Below are positions 41,031 to 50,874 of a stretch of 64,000 bases of DNA, one piece after another. The first letter of the stretch is position 1; the number at the start of each line of letters is the position of its first letter. The stretch spans positions 1-64,000 of the forward strand of contig NZ_JAIVLH010000022.1 of assembly GCF_020524345.1 (NCBI RefSeq). Reading direction: 5' to 3'. Under the pieces are notes generated by a model. The model was not told the origin of the DNA. It made no database searches and worked only from the letters and a program-made list of their open reading frames with translations. The translations under genes were made by a program, and so were the position numbers. Source of the DNA: Metabacillus niabensis (GTDB taxonomy: Bacteria > Bacillota > Bacilli > Bacillales > Bacillaceae).

Positions 41031-43316
41031 ATGTTGAAACAAAAACCAAAATATTTTTATCGCATTTTTTTACCTTTTGTTTTAGCAGGTACTCTAGTTG
41101 TGATCTTATTTAATGGTTTTGCGTATTTTTTTACCAAGGCTTCATTTGAAGAGAAGATTATTTTGGAGAAGCAGGAAAATGTTGTTCAAATCATGAATAC
41201 GCTTGAACAAAAAATGCAAACTTTAGATTATTCACTTAATTCCTATGTTCATGATTCCTCATTTAAGCAATATATTAAAGAACCTTTAACGGTAAAGAAT
41301 TTTGATATTTATCAAGCAATTGATAAACAATTAAACTACATTTCATCATTTGGACCAAGTCAAACAACCATAGAATTAGTTAGCTTACAAGGAAACTGGA
41401 AGATAAATCAATACGGATTAAAATCAGTTACTAAAACAGAAATGGATCACATTGTATCAAATTATATGTCACTTCCACATCCCTCTACATGGTTGAAGGA
41501 AGAAAATGTGGAAAATGAGATTAAGCTTATCAAACAAACCCCCTATTATCAGTCAACAAAAAACGGCGTTCTCATTGTACATATCCCATTAAAGTCATTA
41601 TCAAGTCTAATCTATAATCAGGCTGAATCAAATCCTGTCTATATTTATAATCAAGATGGAATATTAATCTATCAAAATGATGCAGAACCTCAGGAAAAAG
41701 AAATTAAGCATAATATTATTTCTGATTTAGTAAATCACCACCAAGGACAAGCTGGGATCTATCCTGTTGATTCACAACAAAAAGACCAATATAAATTGGT
41801 TTATTCAAAATCTGGGTATAATGGATGGTTATATGTTACAAAAATAAAGGATTCAGAGTTTACTGAGGCAATGAAACCAACTATTATTGGAACAGTTTTG
41901 ATGAGTGTTTTTATGCTATCAGTGACAATAATTATAGGTTATGTTAGCTCCGACTATTTTTCTAAGCCCATTCGTGAACTACAGAAATTCATTCCGAAAA
42001 TGCAAAAAAATGATTATAAAGATGAATTTGAACTTATAGGCAGATCAATTCGTGAAGTGATAAATAAAAATCAATCCCTTGAAAATGTAATTACAAGCCA
42101 GCATGAACAATTAAAAACATTATTTATGTTAAATCTTTTTCACGGACGAATGAATGAACAGGAAATTCAGGAGCAACTGCAGGATTTTAAGTTCCAGCAA
42201 AAATGGAAAAGTTTGTATGTTCTTGCTATTCAATTTGATCATCTTGAAAACAATAATTATTCAAGAAAGGACAAAGATGTCCTCTTATTTTCCATCAATC
42301 AGCTCGTTTCTGACATTATTAGTAAGGATGAGCAGTTATCACCTGCTGTTATTGATTCAAGGACGCAAGCAACCATTTTACTTTGCCAAAACGAGGATAC
42401 AGATCAGCATATTTTAGTCATAAACAATTATATGGAAAGAATTCAAAAAGTGGTGAAAGAGATTTTTAACTTGACAGTTAGTGTAGGAATAAGTAGCCCA
42501 TTTAAAGATTTAGGAGACAGTAAACTTGCACTTCAACAAGGAATTGAAGCCCTTAAGTACCGCTTAAAGGTTGGTAAAGAATCGATTATTTTTTATGAAA
42601 GTGTTTCAGCTATTTTTAATAGCAATGAAATTAAGACATATTTCCCTAAAATTCTGGAAAATCAGTTATTCGATTCAATTAAATTAGGAGAAAACAAAAA
42701 GGCAAAAGAAACGTTACATCAACTGCTTGCAGACTTGTTTAAAAATAATCATAATCCTCATGAACTTGAAGTTAATATTATGCGGTTTATCAATGATTTA
42801 GTTAGTTTTATGCATGTGTTGGGTATGGACACGTTAATTATTGAGGATCATAAAACATTGTATAATGCCATTTCGGAAATGAAAACTTCCGAAGAAATTG
42901 AAATGTTTGTAAAACATAAAATCGTGTATCCTATGATCAATGCGATTACTGAACGTACTGATTATCAATATAAAACGATCTCAGATAAAATTGTTCATAT
43001 TATTCAAAATGAATTTGATACAGAGCTTTCTTTAGAAAATATAGCAGCCCGTCTTCATTATAATAAAAATTATTTAAGCAGTATTTTTAAAAAGGAGTTC
43101 AATCAATCGTTTAGTGAATATCTTGCATTGTATCGATATGATATGGCGAAAAAATGGCTGAAAGAAACAGATATGTCAGTAAAGAAAATCTCGGAAAAGC
43201 TGCAATATAATAATTCACAAAATTTTATCCGATCCTTCCGTAAATATGAAGGAATAACACCGGGGAAATATAGGGAATTGCATTGTGGTGAGACATTGGT
43301 TTATAAGAAAAGTTGA
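41031..43316 (+). CDS. YesS/RhgR-like membrane-bound AraC-family regulator
   Basis: A 761-residue regulator, the same length as B. subtilis YesS, which activates the rhamnogalacturonan genes. TM1 (about 11-33) and TM2 (about 285-307) flank an extracellular Cache-like sensor domain. The cytoplasmic part carries a linker and a C-terminal AraC domain (about 655-750) with LSLENIAARLHYNKNYLSSIFKK in two overlapping halves and the signature ISEKLQYNNSQNFIRSFRKY. No kinase or receiver domain is present. It should sense pectic sugars outside the cell directly. GAGGTGATG precedes ATG 41031. Confidence 0.9.
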   Translation: MLKQKPKYFYRIFLPFVLAGTLVVILFNGFAYFFTKASFEEKIILEKQENVVQIMNTLEQKMQTLDYSLNSYVHDSSFKQYIKEPLTVKNFDIYQAIDKQLNYISSFGPSQTTIELVSLQGNWKINQYGLKSVTKTEMDHIVSNYMSLPHPSTWLKEENVENEIKLIKQTPYYQSTKNGVLIVHIPLKSLSSLIYNQAESNPVYIYNQDGILIYQNDAEPQEKEIKHNIISDLVNHHQGQAGIYPVDSQQKDQYKLVYSKSGYNGWLYVTKIKDSEFTEAMKPTIIGTVLMSVFMLSVTIIIGYVSSDYFSKPIRELQKFIPKMQKNDYKDEFELIGRSIREVINKNQSLENVITSQHEQLKTLFMLNLFHGRMNEQEIQEQLQDFKFQQKWKSLYVLAIQFDHLENNNYSRKDKDVLLFSINQLVSDIISKDEQLSPAVIDSRTQATILLCQNEDTDQHILVINNYMERIQKVVKEIFNLTVSVGISSPFKDLGDSKLALQQGIEALKYRLKVGKESIIFYESVSAIFNSNEIKTYFPKILENQLFDSIKLGENKKAKETLHQLLADLFKNNHNPHELEVNIMRFINDLVSFMHVLGMDTLIIEDHKTLYNAISEMKTSEEIEMFVKHKIVYPMINAITERTDYQYKTISDKIVHIIQNEFDTELSLENIAARLHYNKNYLSSIFKKEFNQSFSEYLALYRYDMAKKWLKETDMSVKKISEKLQYNNSQNFIRSFRKYEGITPGKYRELHCGETLVYKKS

Positions 43317-43360
43317 TGAAAGTTTCTTTTTGTTTCATTAAAATTAATAGAGTAATATGA

Positions 43361-43410
43361 AACATCCCCTTTATATAATATGTAATTTGAACATTAAAGG
43401 GGATGTTTTT
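43361..43410 (+). terminator. terminator after the YesS-like gene
   Basis: AACATCCCCTTTA (43361-43373) / TAAAGGGGATGTT (43395-43407) followed by T residues. Confidence 0.85.
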
Positions 43411-43511
43411 GCTGTGTAAAGTGCTCCATAATATTCTATTGTAAAGCTTTTAGAACAGGCTGTTTCATTGTCTTCTGCAAAGAATTAGAATAAAACAAAA
43501 TTATTTATAAT

Positions 43512-43560
43512 AAAGGCTACTATTTTGAAAATATCAAATAATAGTAGCCTTTATTTTTTT
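43512..43560. terminator. second terminator hairpin, between convergent genes
   Basis: AAAGGCTACTATT (43512-43524) / AATAGTAGCCTTT (43540-43552) followed by ATTTTTTTT on the plus strand. The minus-strand permease gene ends 46 bp away and may use it too. Confidence 0.8.
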
Positions 43561-43605
43561 TATATTGTTTTCTTTTCACATAAGGATAGTTTCTTTTTAA
43601 CCTTA

Positions 43606-44478
43606 TTAAGCCTTCACAGATCCTACAAAGGCACCTTTTACAAAGTATTTTTGCAGGAATGGGTAGACGATTAGCATTGGGATTGTTGCAACTGCGATAA
43701 CGGCCATTTTGATTGTTTGTGCCGGTGGAACGATATCAACAGCAGAATTATCTGCTTGCATGCCGCTTGATACGATAACAATTTGACGAAGTAACACCTG
43801 AATAGGCCATTTACCTGAATCATTTAAGTAAAGAATCGCATTTGTATATTCATTCCAATATGACACTGCGTAAAATAATGAAATTGTTGCGATTGAAGGC
43901 AGAGATAACGGCAGAATAATTTTGAAAAAAATCATAATATCGTTGTATCCGTCAACCTTTGCTGATTCTTCCAAGCTGTCTGGAATGGCTTGGAAAAAAT
44001 TCCTCATAATAATTAAGTTAAAGGCACTAATTGCGACTGGCAAAATTAGTGCCCAATACGTATCAATAAGGCCTAAATTTCTTACGACAAGATAGGTAGG
44101 GATCATCCCTCCGCTAAAAAGCATGGTAAAGACTACGATAAAGTTGATCCCTTTCCTTCCATATAGGTACTTCCTCGATAATCCGTAAGCCATGAAAGCA
44201 GTTAACACCATACTAACGAATGTACCAACACCTGTTACACCAATTGAGACGGCAAAGCTTCTAAAAATCGTAGGTGTAGAAAAAATATAGTGGTAAGCAT
44301 CCAAAGTAAAAGTTGTTGGAAAAAGAATAAATGTTTTTTCAACAACCTCCTGTGTTGTTGCGAAGGAACTTGAGATAACGTTTACAAATGGGAGAAAACA
44401 AGCTAACCCAATTAGCAGCAGGACCGTATAGTTAAGGAAATTAAAAATACGATTGCTTAATGAACTTTCATGTTTCAA
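43606..44478 (-). CDS. carbohydrate ABC transporter permease (YtcP/LplC type), inverted relative to its partner
   Basis: CUT1 permease of 290 residues with six helices. It has FSGGMIPTYLVVRNLGLIDTYW (two stretches), the EAA loop DSLEESAKVDGYNDIMIFFKI and the tail PFLQKYFVKGAFVGSVK. It is the expected partner of the YteP-type permease at 44779, but is transcribed in the opposite direction from the shared 300-bp control region. Related loci usually keep both permeases in one operon. GGAGGGTTTCG precedes ATG 44478. Inferred cargo: rhamnogalacturonan or galacturonide oligomers. Confidence 0.92.
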   Translation of the reverse strand: MKHESSLSNRIFNFLNYTVLLLIGLACFLPFVNVISSSFATTQEVVEKTFILFPTTFTLDAYHYIFSTPTIFRSFAVSIGVTGVGTFVSMVLTAFMAYGLSRKYLYGRKGINFIVVFTMLFSGGMIPTYLVVRNLGLIDTYWALILPVAISAFNLIIMRNFFQAIPDSLEESAKVDGYNDIMIFFKIILPLSLPSIATISLFYAVSYWNEYTNAILYLNDSGKWPIQVLLRQIVIVSSGMQADNSAVDIVPPAQTIKMAVIAVATIPMLIVYPFLQKYFVKGAFVGSVKA

Positions 44479-44581
44479 TCGAAACCCTCCATTTCAATTT
44501 ATATTTATCTATATTTCTACTTCCAATATAGCAACGGAAAAATAAGCATGTCTATAATCATTTCCACAGTAGTTATTTCAT

Positions 44582-44617
44582 GCCATGATTATGGATCTTA
44601 CGAAGAATAATCATGGC
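44582..44617. promoter_or_regulatory. 11-bp inverted repeat, candidate operator
   Basis: GCCATGATTAT (44582-44592) and ATAATCATGGC (44607-44617) are perfect inverse copies around 14 bp. The half-site holds the ATAATCAT core that recurs across the pectin locus. Confidence 0.55.
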
Positions 44618-44651
44618 CGGTTAAAAGTACTCAATAGATCATATCGATAAC

Positions 44652-44665
44652 AGAAAGCGTTTACA
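44652..44665. promoter_or_regulatory. cre-like site in the importer control region
   Basis: AGAAAGCGTTTACA differs from the consensus TGAAAGCGTTTACA only at the first base. It lies between the divergent permease genes and suggests catabolite repression. Confidence 0.6.
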
Positions 44666-44778
44666 AATGGTGTTGGAGAATGGTTTCTGACCGAATGATT
44701 GTAGACGTTACGCTATGAAATAGATTAATTTTGAATAGTACCAACATTTACGGAGAAAAATTGAGGGAGGATTTCTGA

Positions 44779-45765
44779 GTGAGGGAAACAATGATTCCTA
44801 TAAAAGATCAGCATAGCGTGCAAACTGTTCCAGATAAGAAAGCAATCAAGCGGGAAATCAGAAGAAAGAATATTGCAAGTATAGGCAGGAATAAATATTT
44901 GTATTTTATGATATTGCCAGGTCTATTGTATTTCCTTATTTTTAAGTATGTACCAATGGGTGGACTGATCATCGCCTTTCAGGATTACCAGCCGTTTTTA
45001 GGGATTTCAGGAAGTCCTTGGGCCGGTTTTAAACATTTTATTCGATTATTTACAGAACCAACCTTCTTTATGTTGTTAACAAACACATTGTTTTTATTTG
45101 CATTAAATTTATTTGTCTTTTTCCCGATTCCTATCATATTGGCATTAATGTTAAATGAAGTAAGAGGGAAAATCTTCAAAAGCACAATTCAAACTGTTAT
45201 ATATATCCCGCATTTTATGTCCTGGGTTATTATTGTATCGATTTCTTACGTCTTCTTAACAGTAGATGGGGGAGTTATTAATGAATTGATTGCTAAAGCA
45301 GGCGGCGAAAAAATGGATTTCTTAACAGATGGTGCATGGACAAGGACGATTTACATCCTGCAAATTATCTGGAAAGAAATGGGCTGGTCAACCATCATTT
45401 ATTTGGCGGCCGTGACAGCTGTTGACCCACAATTATATGAGGCTGCAAAAATGGATGGCGCCAATCGTCTTCGTCAAATCTGGCATGTTACATTGCCTGC
45501 AATTCGTCCGGTTATCATTATTCTATTAATCTTAAAAATTGGTCAAACATTAGACTTAGGTTTTGAGCATGTTTACCTTCTTTTAAACTCGCTTAATAGA
45601 GAATCAATGGAAATCTTTGATACGTATGTCTATACGGCTGGACTTAAAAATGGCCAATTAAGCTATAGTACAGCGGTTGGTTTATTTAAAGGCCTTGTGG
45701 GACTAATCCTTGTTATTGGCGCAAATAAATTAGCGAAGAAATTTGGGGAGGACGGTCTTTACTAA
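44779..45765 (+). CDS. carbohydrate ABC transporter permease (YteP/LplB type)
   Basis: First-type CUT1 permease of 328 residues. It has a basic cytoplasmic N-terminus, LPGLLYFLIFKYVPMGGLIIAF (two stretches) as TM1, the EAA loop PQLYEAAKMDGANRLRQIWH and the tail ANKLAKKFGEDGLY. The match to YteP of the B. subtilis YtcQ-YteP-YtcP rhamnogalacturonan importer is strong. GTG 44779 is used because GGGAGGA lies 7 bp upstream. It heads an operon that continues with the YesL-like protein and the binding lipoprotein. The ATPase is missing, so MsmX is expected to power it. Confidence 0.92.
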   Translation: MRETMIPIKDQHSVQTVPDKKAIKREIRRKNIASIGRNKYLYFMILPGLLYFLIFKYVPMGGLIIAFQDYQPFLGISGSPWAGFKHFIRLFTEPTFFMLLTNTLFLFALNLFVFFPIPIILALMLNEVRGKIFKSTIQTVIYIPHFMSWVIIVSISYVFLTVDGGVINELIAKAGGEKMDFLTDGAWTRTIYILQIIWKEMGWSTIIYLAAVTAVDPQLYEAAKMDGANRLRQIWHVTLPAIRPVIIILLILKIGQTLDLGFEHVYLLLNSLNRESMEIFDTYVYTAGLKNGQLSYSTAVGLFKGLVGLILVIGANKLAKKFGEDGLY

Positions 45766-45812
45766 TGGAAGGAATTGATAACGGTATCATTAGGTAGAAA
45801 GGAGTGTGAATA

Positions 45813-46436
45813 ATGGATAAAATGGCTGAGCGGTTAAATGACATATGTATCCGTATTTTACAGCTGGTATATCTCAATATCTTATGGATCGTATTTACAT
45901 TGCTGGGCCTTGTTCTAGCAGGAATCGGTCCAGCCACATTAGCACTGTATACCGTCATAAGGCAGTGGATTCGAGGAAATAGTGATATTCCCATTTTTTT
46001 GACATTCTGGAAGGCCTATCGCTCTTCCTTTAAAGAGGCGTCTGTTATTGGCATGATTTATCTTGTCATCGGCTGGATTTTATATGTTGATCTTTTGTAT
46101 GTTCAGTCTTTTTACTTGCGTGCTTTAGTGATCTTTGTCAGCTTTATCTATGTTGTCTCACTTTGTTATGTGTTTCCCATTATGGCCCACTATGACTGGA
46201 AAAGCACCATTGTTAAAATCAAGTGCTCTGTCTTATTTGGGATTTCATATTTACAGTATACATTGATCATGCTTCTTTCATTGGCGTTCATTTATTTTGT
46301 TTTCTTTATGAATTCGGGTGCGCTCGTGTTCTTTGGGTTTAGTATTGGGAATTACGTCATTATGTGGATGGCAAACCAAGTATTTATAAAAGTTGAAAAT
46401 CAGGCTGTGCTCTTAGAAAGCGAGAGTCAATCTTAA
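45813..46436 (+). CDS. YesL/YteU-like DUF624 membrane protein
   Basis: A 207-residue integral membrane protein with five or six hydrophobic segments and the DUF624 start LNILWIVFTLLGLVLAGIGPATLALY (two stretches). The family (YesL, YteU) is regularly encoded next to CUT1 importers of plant polysaccharide oligomers. It is thought to help assemble or regulate the transporter, but its role is not established. It lies 47 bp after the YteP-type permease and 111 bp before the lipoprotein gene. AGAAAGGAGTG precedes ATG 45813. Confidence 0.88.
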   Translation: MDKMAERLNDICIRILQLVYLNILWIVFTLLGLVLAGIGPATLALYTVIRQWIRGNSDIPIFLTFWKAYRSSFKEASVIGMIYLVIGWILYVDLLYVQSFYLRALVIFVSFIYVVSLCYVFPIMAHYDWKSTIVKIKCSVLFGISYLQYTLIMLLSLAFIYFVFFMNSGALVFFGFSIGNYVIMWMANQVFIKVENQAVLLESESQS

Positions 46437-46547
46437 GACAATTTTAAGGGGGTGGATAAGAAAACAAGCATAGTGTACGGGGATATATCATGCATAATCA
46501 AAAAAAGAAAAATAAAAAGCTCAAAGTCAGAAAGGGGAAAATGGAAG

Positions 46548-48059
46548 ATGAAAAAGAAGCTAGCCAAAATAATTGGGGTAAATGTATTAGTAGCATCACA
46601 AATTCTTCTTGCTGCTTGTTCAAATAATAATGAACAAGCAAGCGGAGATACAGAAAAATATGATCCAGAATCAAAGGTTGAAGTGAATTGGACAGCAATC
46701 CTGCATACAGCTTCTCCACCAACAGATGTCGTGTTAAAAGAGATAGAAGAAGCGACAAATTCGACGATCAATTTTAATTGGGTACCTGATGCATCTAAAG
46801 AAGAAAGAATTACAGCTGCACTCGCCTCCGGAGAATTATCTGACATTGTTTCTTTAACAATGATGACCAATTCTTCTGTAAGGCAATCTTTAAAAACCGG
46901 TATGTTTTGGGATGTAGAAAAGTACTTGGATGATTACGATAATTTGAAACTAATATCTGAAGACATTCGAACAGCTGCATCCATCGATGGAAAATTATAT
47001 GGAGTACCATTTCAAAAAGATTTAGCACGTTCCGGACTTTTGCTTCGTAAGGATTGGTTAGATAATTTAGGACTTGAAGTTCCAAAAACATTGGATGAAT
47101 TATTTGAAGTTGCAAGAGCATTTACAGAGGATGATCCGGATGGTAATGGAAAAGATGATACAGTCGCTTTCAGTGATCGAAGTGATCTTAGATACAGCAG
47201 TTTCAAAACATTAAGCTCCTACTTTGGAGCACCAAACGGATGGCAAGTTGAAGAAGACGGGACATTTACACCGGAATTTGAGACACAAGCATATAAAGAT
47301 ACAATGAATTATTCGAGAGATTTATATAAGAATGGCTATTTGGACCAGGATTTCGCCGTAACAGCTAAAACAGATCAACAACAAAAATTTGCACAAGGTA
47401 AAGCGGGAATTTATACAGGTATGGTTGATATAAAGAACTTAAAAACAATGGCAGAGGGTATTCAAGATGAGATGGAGATTGTACCAGTAAACAAAATTGA
47501 AAGCCCTGATGGTGGAAATCATATCTGGTCGGAAAATAGCGGTGTAGGGGGATTAATGGCGTTCCCTAAATCAGAAGTGAAAACAGAGGCTGAGTTAAAG
47601 CGCTTACTGCAATTTATTAATGATTTAATTGATGAAGAAGTGTTTATGATGATGACAGGCGGTATTGAAGGAACTCACTATGAAACTGATAGCAATGGCT
47701 CGTTTACTATTTTAGACAACGATTTATGGCAAAAAGACGTACAACCATTTTCCAGCTCAAGACCAAGTGAGATTACTCACTCACTTGTCGACGCAGACCC
47801 TTCTAAACAACTAGTTAATGAGCTAATTAAAGAAAATGCCGAGTTTGCCGTACTCGATCCTACTGTACCGCTTGATTCAGAAACAGCAAATGAACGCGGA
47901 ACGGAATTAGAGAAAATAATTGTGGATGCAACAATCAAATACATCATGGGTGAAATTGATGAAAAGGCCTTTGATGAGGCAGTTGATAAGTGGAAGAAAT
48001 CCGGTGGAGATGCAATGGCAAAAGAATATGAAGAGGCTTATAAGAAAGCACAAGGTTGA
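46548..48059 (+). CDS. YtcQ/LplA-type solute-binding lipoprotein for pectic oligomers
   Basis: Substrate receptor of the importer. The signal peptide ends in lipobox LLAAC-SN (Cys 23), giving a lipoprotein of 503 residues. The binding domain has ASGELSDIV, VPFQKDLARSGLLLRKDWLD and a calcium-loop-like DDPDGNGKDDT. ATG 46548 has GGGGA 8 bp upstream and places the signal peptide correctly; the longer frame from 46452 would add 32 charged residues. It is followed by a terminator hairpin, so more receptor than enzyme may be made. Confidence 0.92.
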   Translation: MKKKLAKIIGVNVLVASQILLAACSNNNEQASGDTEKYDPESKVEVNWTAILHTASPPTDVVLKEIEEATNSTINFNWVPDASKEERITAALASGELSDIVSLTMMTNSSVRQSLKTGMFWDVEKYLDDYDNLKLISEDIRTAASIDGKLYGVPFQKDLARSGLLLRKDWLDNLGLEVPKTLDELFEVARAFTEDDPDGNGKDDTVAFSDRSDLRYSSFKTLSSYFGAPNGWQVEEDGTFTPEFETQAYKDTMNYSRDLYKNGYLDQDFAVTAKTDQQQKFAQGKAGIYTGMVDIKNLKTMAEGIQDEMEIVPVNKIESPDGGNHIWSENSGVGGLMAFPKSEVKTEAELKRLLQFINDLIDEEVFMMMTGGIEGTHYETDSNGSFTILDNDLWQKDVQPFSSSRPSEITHSLVDADPSKQLVNELIKENAEFAVLDPTVPLDSETANERGTELEKIIVDATIKYIMGEIDEKAFDEAVDKWKKSGGDAMAKEYEEAYKKAQG

Positions 48060-48077
48060 TGATGAATTGGTAAAGGT

Positions 48078-48116
48078 AAGATTCTTTCTCCCTAATGGGG
48101 AAAGAATCTTCTTTTC
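48078..48116 (+). terminator. terminator after the binding lipoprotein gene
   Basis: AAGATTCTTTCTCC (48078-48091) / GGGGAAAGAATCTT (48097-48110) followed by CTTTTCT. It may only partly stop transcription into the enzyme genes, which have no clear promoter of their own. Confidence 0.75.
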
Positions 48117-48148
48117 TGAATACGTTTCATTAAGAAAGGAGCTTTTTT

Positions 48149-49735
48149 ATGAAGAAAAGGTCGAATATAAAGAATCCGGTCTTGACGGGATTTAATCCTG
48201 ACCCATGTATAGTTCGGGTGGAGGAAAACTACTATATCGTTACTTCAACATTTGAATGGTATCCGGGAGTGCCAGTCTATCATTCTAAAGATCTACAAAA
48301 CTGGGGGCACTTAACCAATATTTTGAATGGGGATCAAAACTTTACCGGCAATCCGGATTCATGCAGTATTTGGGCCCCTGCTTTAAGTCATCACGATGGT
48401 GTATTTTATTTGGTTTACACGGACGTAAAAAGAAGTAAGTATCCATTTAAGGATGCACATAATTACTTGATTACAGCAACCGATATCTTGGGTCCTTGGT
48501 CAGCGCCTATCCTTTTAAACAGTGGAAGCTTTGATCCATCTTTATTTCATGATGAGGATGGTCGGAAATGGTTTTTGAATGTTGAGTGGGATTATCGAAT
48601 TGATGGCAGAAATAAATCTGCAGGGATTGTGATGCAGGAGTATTCTCTGGAGGATAAAAAATTGATCGGTCCAATTTATAAAATATTTAATGGGACGTAT
48701 CTTAGGAAAACAGAAGCTCCCCATATTTATAAACAGAATGGTTATTACTATTTACTAACTGCTGAAGGTGGCACAGGTAAAACACATGCTGTCACTGTTG
48801 CAAGATCTAAAGAACTGACCGGTCCATATGAGGTTGATCCGCAAAATCCAATGTTAACTTCTGCACATGACGAACATTTACCATTGCAAAAGGCCGGACA
48901 TGGTAGTTTAGTTTGTACACAAACGGGTGAATGGTTTATGGCCCACTTATGCAGCAGACCTGTGAAAGGGAAATACTCCATTTTAGGTCGGGAAACTGCT
49001 ATTCAGCGTGTGAAATGGACAGAAGATGGATGGCTTCGACTTGAAAACGGAGGAAATGAAGCACAAGTAGAAGTCATCGCACCTAATCTTCCTCAACATC
49101 CTTTTCCACATGATCAAAATGAATATGATGATTTTCAACATGAATCATTACATATAACGTGGAATACCATCCGCAAAGCTCCTGATGAATCCTGGTGCTC
49201 ATTAAAGGAACGAAAAGGATGCCTGCGATTAAAGGGAGGAGAATCTCTTCACTCCCTGAATGACCAGCATTTAATTGCAAGACGACAGCAGCATTTCTCA
49301 TGTGAAGTGGAAACAGACATTGAATTTGATCCAGAAACATTTCTGCAGATGGCAGGTCTGGTTCTTTATTACAATACTGATAATTATGTTTATTTCTATC
49401 TTTCACATGATGAAGAAAAAGGGAAATGTCTCAATATCATGAGATGTGTGTGGGGAGAGTTTGAACAGTTAGATCTCTGGGTTCCTATAAACGACGCGAA
49501 GAGCTGCAAACTCAAAGCAATTCTACATGATGAGGTAGCAACATTCTTTTATAAGTCTGATGCTAATGATTGGGAAAGAATTGACATTCCAATCAGTATT
49601 GCCCACCTTTCAGATGAGGGGAACGGATTTACAGGGAACTTTGTTGGGGTGTGTGTACAGGATCTTTTGGGGGCAAACATACATGCTGATTTTCATTATT
49701 TTAGTTATAAGGAAAACAATCAGGAAGAAGGTTGA
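48149..49735 (+). CDS. GH43 glycoside hydrolase (beta-xylosidase/alpha-L-arabinofuranosidase type)
   Basis: Retaining fold but inverting mechanism; removes xylosyl or arabinosyl side groups from oligomers. The 528-residue protein has the five-bladed propeller with catalytic base in FNPDPCI (D18), pKa modulator in GSFDPSLF and acid in KTEAPHIY. A C-terminal beta-sandwich (about 330-525) is the XynB-type accessory domain. No signal peptide is present. In a pectin locus, trimming of arabinan or xylogalacturonan side chains is plausible; sequence alone cannot decide. AAAGGAGC lies before ATG 48149, and the GH105 gene follows at 6 bp. Confidence 0.9.
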   Translation: MKKRSNIKNPVLTGFNPDPCIVRVEENYYIVTSTFEWYPGVPVYHSKDLQNWGHLTNILNGDQNFTGNPDSCSIWAPALSHHDGVFYLVYTDVKRSKYPFKDAHNYLITATDILGPWSAPILLNSGSFDPSLFHDEDGRKWFLNVEWDYRIDGRNKSAGIVMQEYSLEDKKLIGPIYKIFNGTYLRKTEAPHIYKQNGYYYLLTAEGGTGKTHAVTVARSKELTGPYEVDPQNPMLTSAHDEHLPLQKAGHGSLVCTQTGEWFMAHLCSRPVKGKYSILGRETAIQRVKWTEDGWLRLENGGNEAQVEVIAPNLPQHPFPHDQNEYDDFQHESLHITWNTIRKAPDESWCSLKERKGCLRLKGGESLHSLNDQHLIARRQQHFSCEVETDIEFDPETFLQMAGLVLYYNTDNYVYFYLSHDEEKGKCLNIMRCVWGEFEQLDLWVPINDAKSCKLKAILHDEVATFFYKSDANDWERIDIPISIAHLSDEGNGFTGNFVGVCVQDLLGANIHADFHYFSYKENNQEEG

Positions 49736-49741
49736 ATAAAG

Positions 49742-50857
49742 ATGGAAACAAAAACACTTAATTGGTCACAAAGAATGATCGACTCTGTTATTGTCCGAAG
49801 ACCGCTTTTGTGTGAAGGTGTTCAAAATGATAAGTGGTCGTATGACTACGGTGTTGTGCTAAAAGGGACAGAGCTTGTCTGGAGGAAAACAGGTGATCAG
49901 AAGTATTTTAATTATATGAAAAAAAACATGGATGCTTTTGTCCATGAAGAAGGTGATATCCGGGCATACAATATTGAACACTTTAATATTGATCACATAA
50001 ACAATGGAAAGGTTTTACTTACTTTGTTCAAAGAAACGGGAGAAACGAAATACAAAAAGGCAATCGACCTGTTAAGAAAACAGTTGCAATATCATCCCCG
50101 TACGTCTGAGGGAGTTTTTTGGCATAAGAAAGTGTATCCTCATCAAATTTGGCTCGACGGTCTTTATATGGGCTCCCCATTTTACGCTGAGTATGTAAAG
50201 GAGTTTGGACAAATAGAGGAATTTGATGATATAACAAAGCAATTTTTACTTTGTGCGAAAAATACAAAAGATCATGAGACAGGTCTTCTTTTTCACGCCT
50301 TTGATGAGAAAAGAATACAGTCATGGTGCAACCCAGTAACAGGCCATTCAAAGAACTTCTGGGGAAGATCAATGGGATGGTTTGTAATGGGACTAGTTGA
50401 TACACTCACATTCCTTCCTGTGAATCATAAAGACCGAGGTGCATTACTGGTCTTACTGACAGATGTTTTACTTGCCCTTAAAAATGTGCAAGACAAAGAA
50501 TCAGGAGTTTGGTATCAGGTCCTTGATAAGGGGGATCGAAAGGGGAATTATCTTGAGGCTTCAGCTTCATGCATGATTTTATATGCCATTGCAAAGGGAG
50601 TAAAGCAAGGGTATCTAACAAAAGAATGGGAAGAGTTAGCCCATCAGGTTTATGAAGGGATTATAAACGAGTTTATTACAGAAACAAGTGAAGGTTTGGT
50701 TAATTTAAATAAAAACTGCCAGGTAGCCGGACTGGGTGGGCCAGATAAACGAGATGGAACATTTGAATACTATATTAGTGAGCCGATTATAACAAATGAC
50801 TTAAAAGGAATTGGAGCTTTTATTTTAGCAGCCGCAGAAATGGAAAGCATTCAATAG
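49742..50857 (+). CDS. GH105 unsaturated rhamnogalacturonyl hydrolase (YteR/YesR-like)
   Basis: Cytoplasmic enzyme that removes the unsaturated galacturonyl residue left by rhamnogalacturonan lyases, by hydrating its double bond. The 371-residue (alpha/alpha)6 barrel has the catalytic aspartate in IWLDGLYMG (D139), close to D143 of YteR, and the conserved FWGRSMGWFVMG. Its presence implies that the imported oligomers are lyase products. It sits between GH43 (6 bp) and GH28 (17 bp), clearly co-transcribed. Confidence 0.94.
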   Translation: METKTLNWSQRMIDSVIVRRPLLCEGVQNDKWSYDYGVVLKGTELVWRKTGDQKYFNYMKKNMDAFVHEEGDIRAYNIEHFNIDHINNGKVLLTLFKETGETKYKKAIDLLRKQLQYHPRTSEGVFWHKKVYPHQIWLDGLYMGSPFYAEYVKEFGQIEEFDDITKQFLLCAKNTKDHETGLLFHAFDEKRIQSWCNPVTGHSKNFWGRSMGWFVMGLVDTLTFLPVNHKDRGALLVLLTDVLLALKNVQDKESGVWYQVLDKGDRKGNYLEASASCMILYAIAKGVKQGYLTKEWEELAHQVYEGIINEFITETSEGLVNLNKNCQVAGLGGPDKRDGTFEYYISEPIITNDLKGIGAFILAAAEMESIQ

Positions 50858-50874
50858 AGAAAGGAGAGAGAAAA

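Larger units (their letters stand above)
44479..44778. other. 300-bp divergent control region of the pectic-oligomer importer
   Basis: It holds an 11-bp inverted repeat (44582-44617), a further TAATCAT copy at 44555 and a cre-like site (44652-44665), listed separately. No gene was seen. It must supply promoters for both permease genes. Confidence 0.6.

Noticed and set aside
46433-46870. Minus-strand frame of 145 codons over the start of the binding-lipoprotein gene
   Set aside because: It overlaps the lipobox-coding region and RBS of a convincing gene and has no family match.
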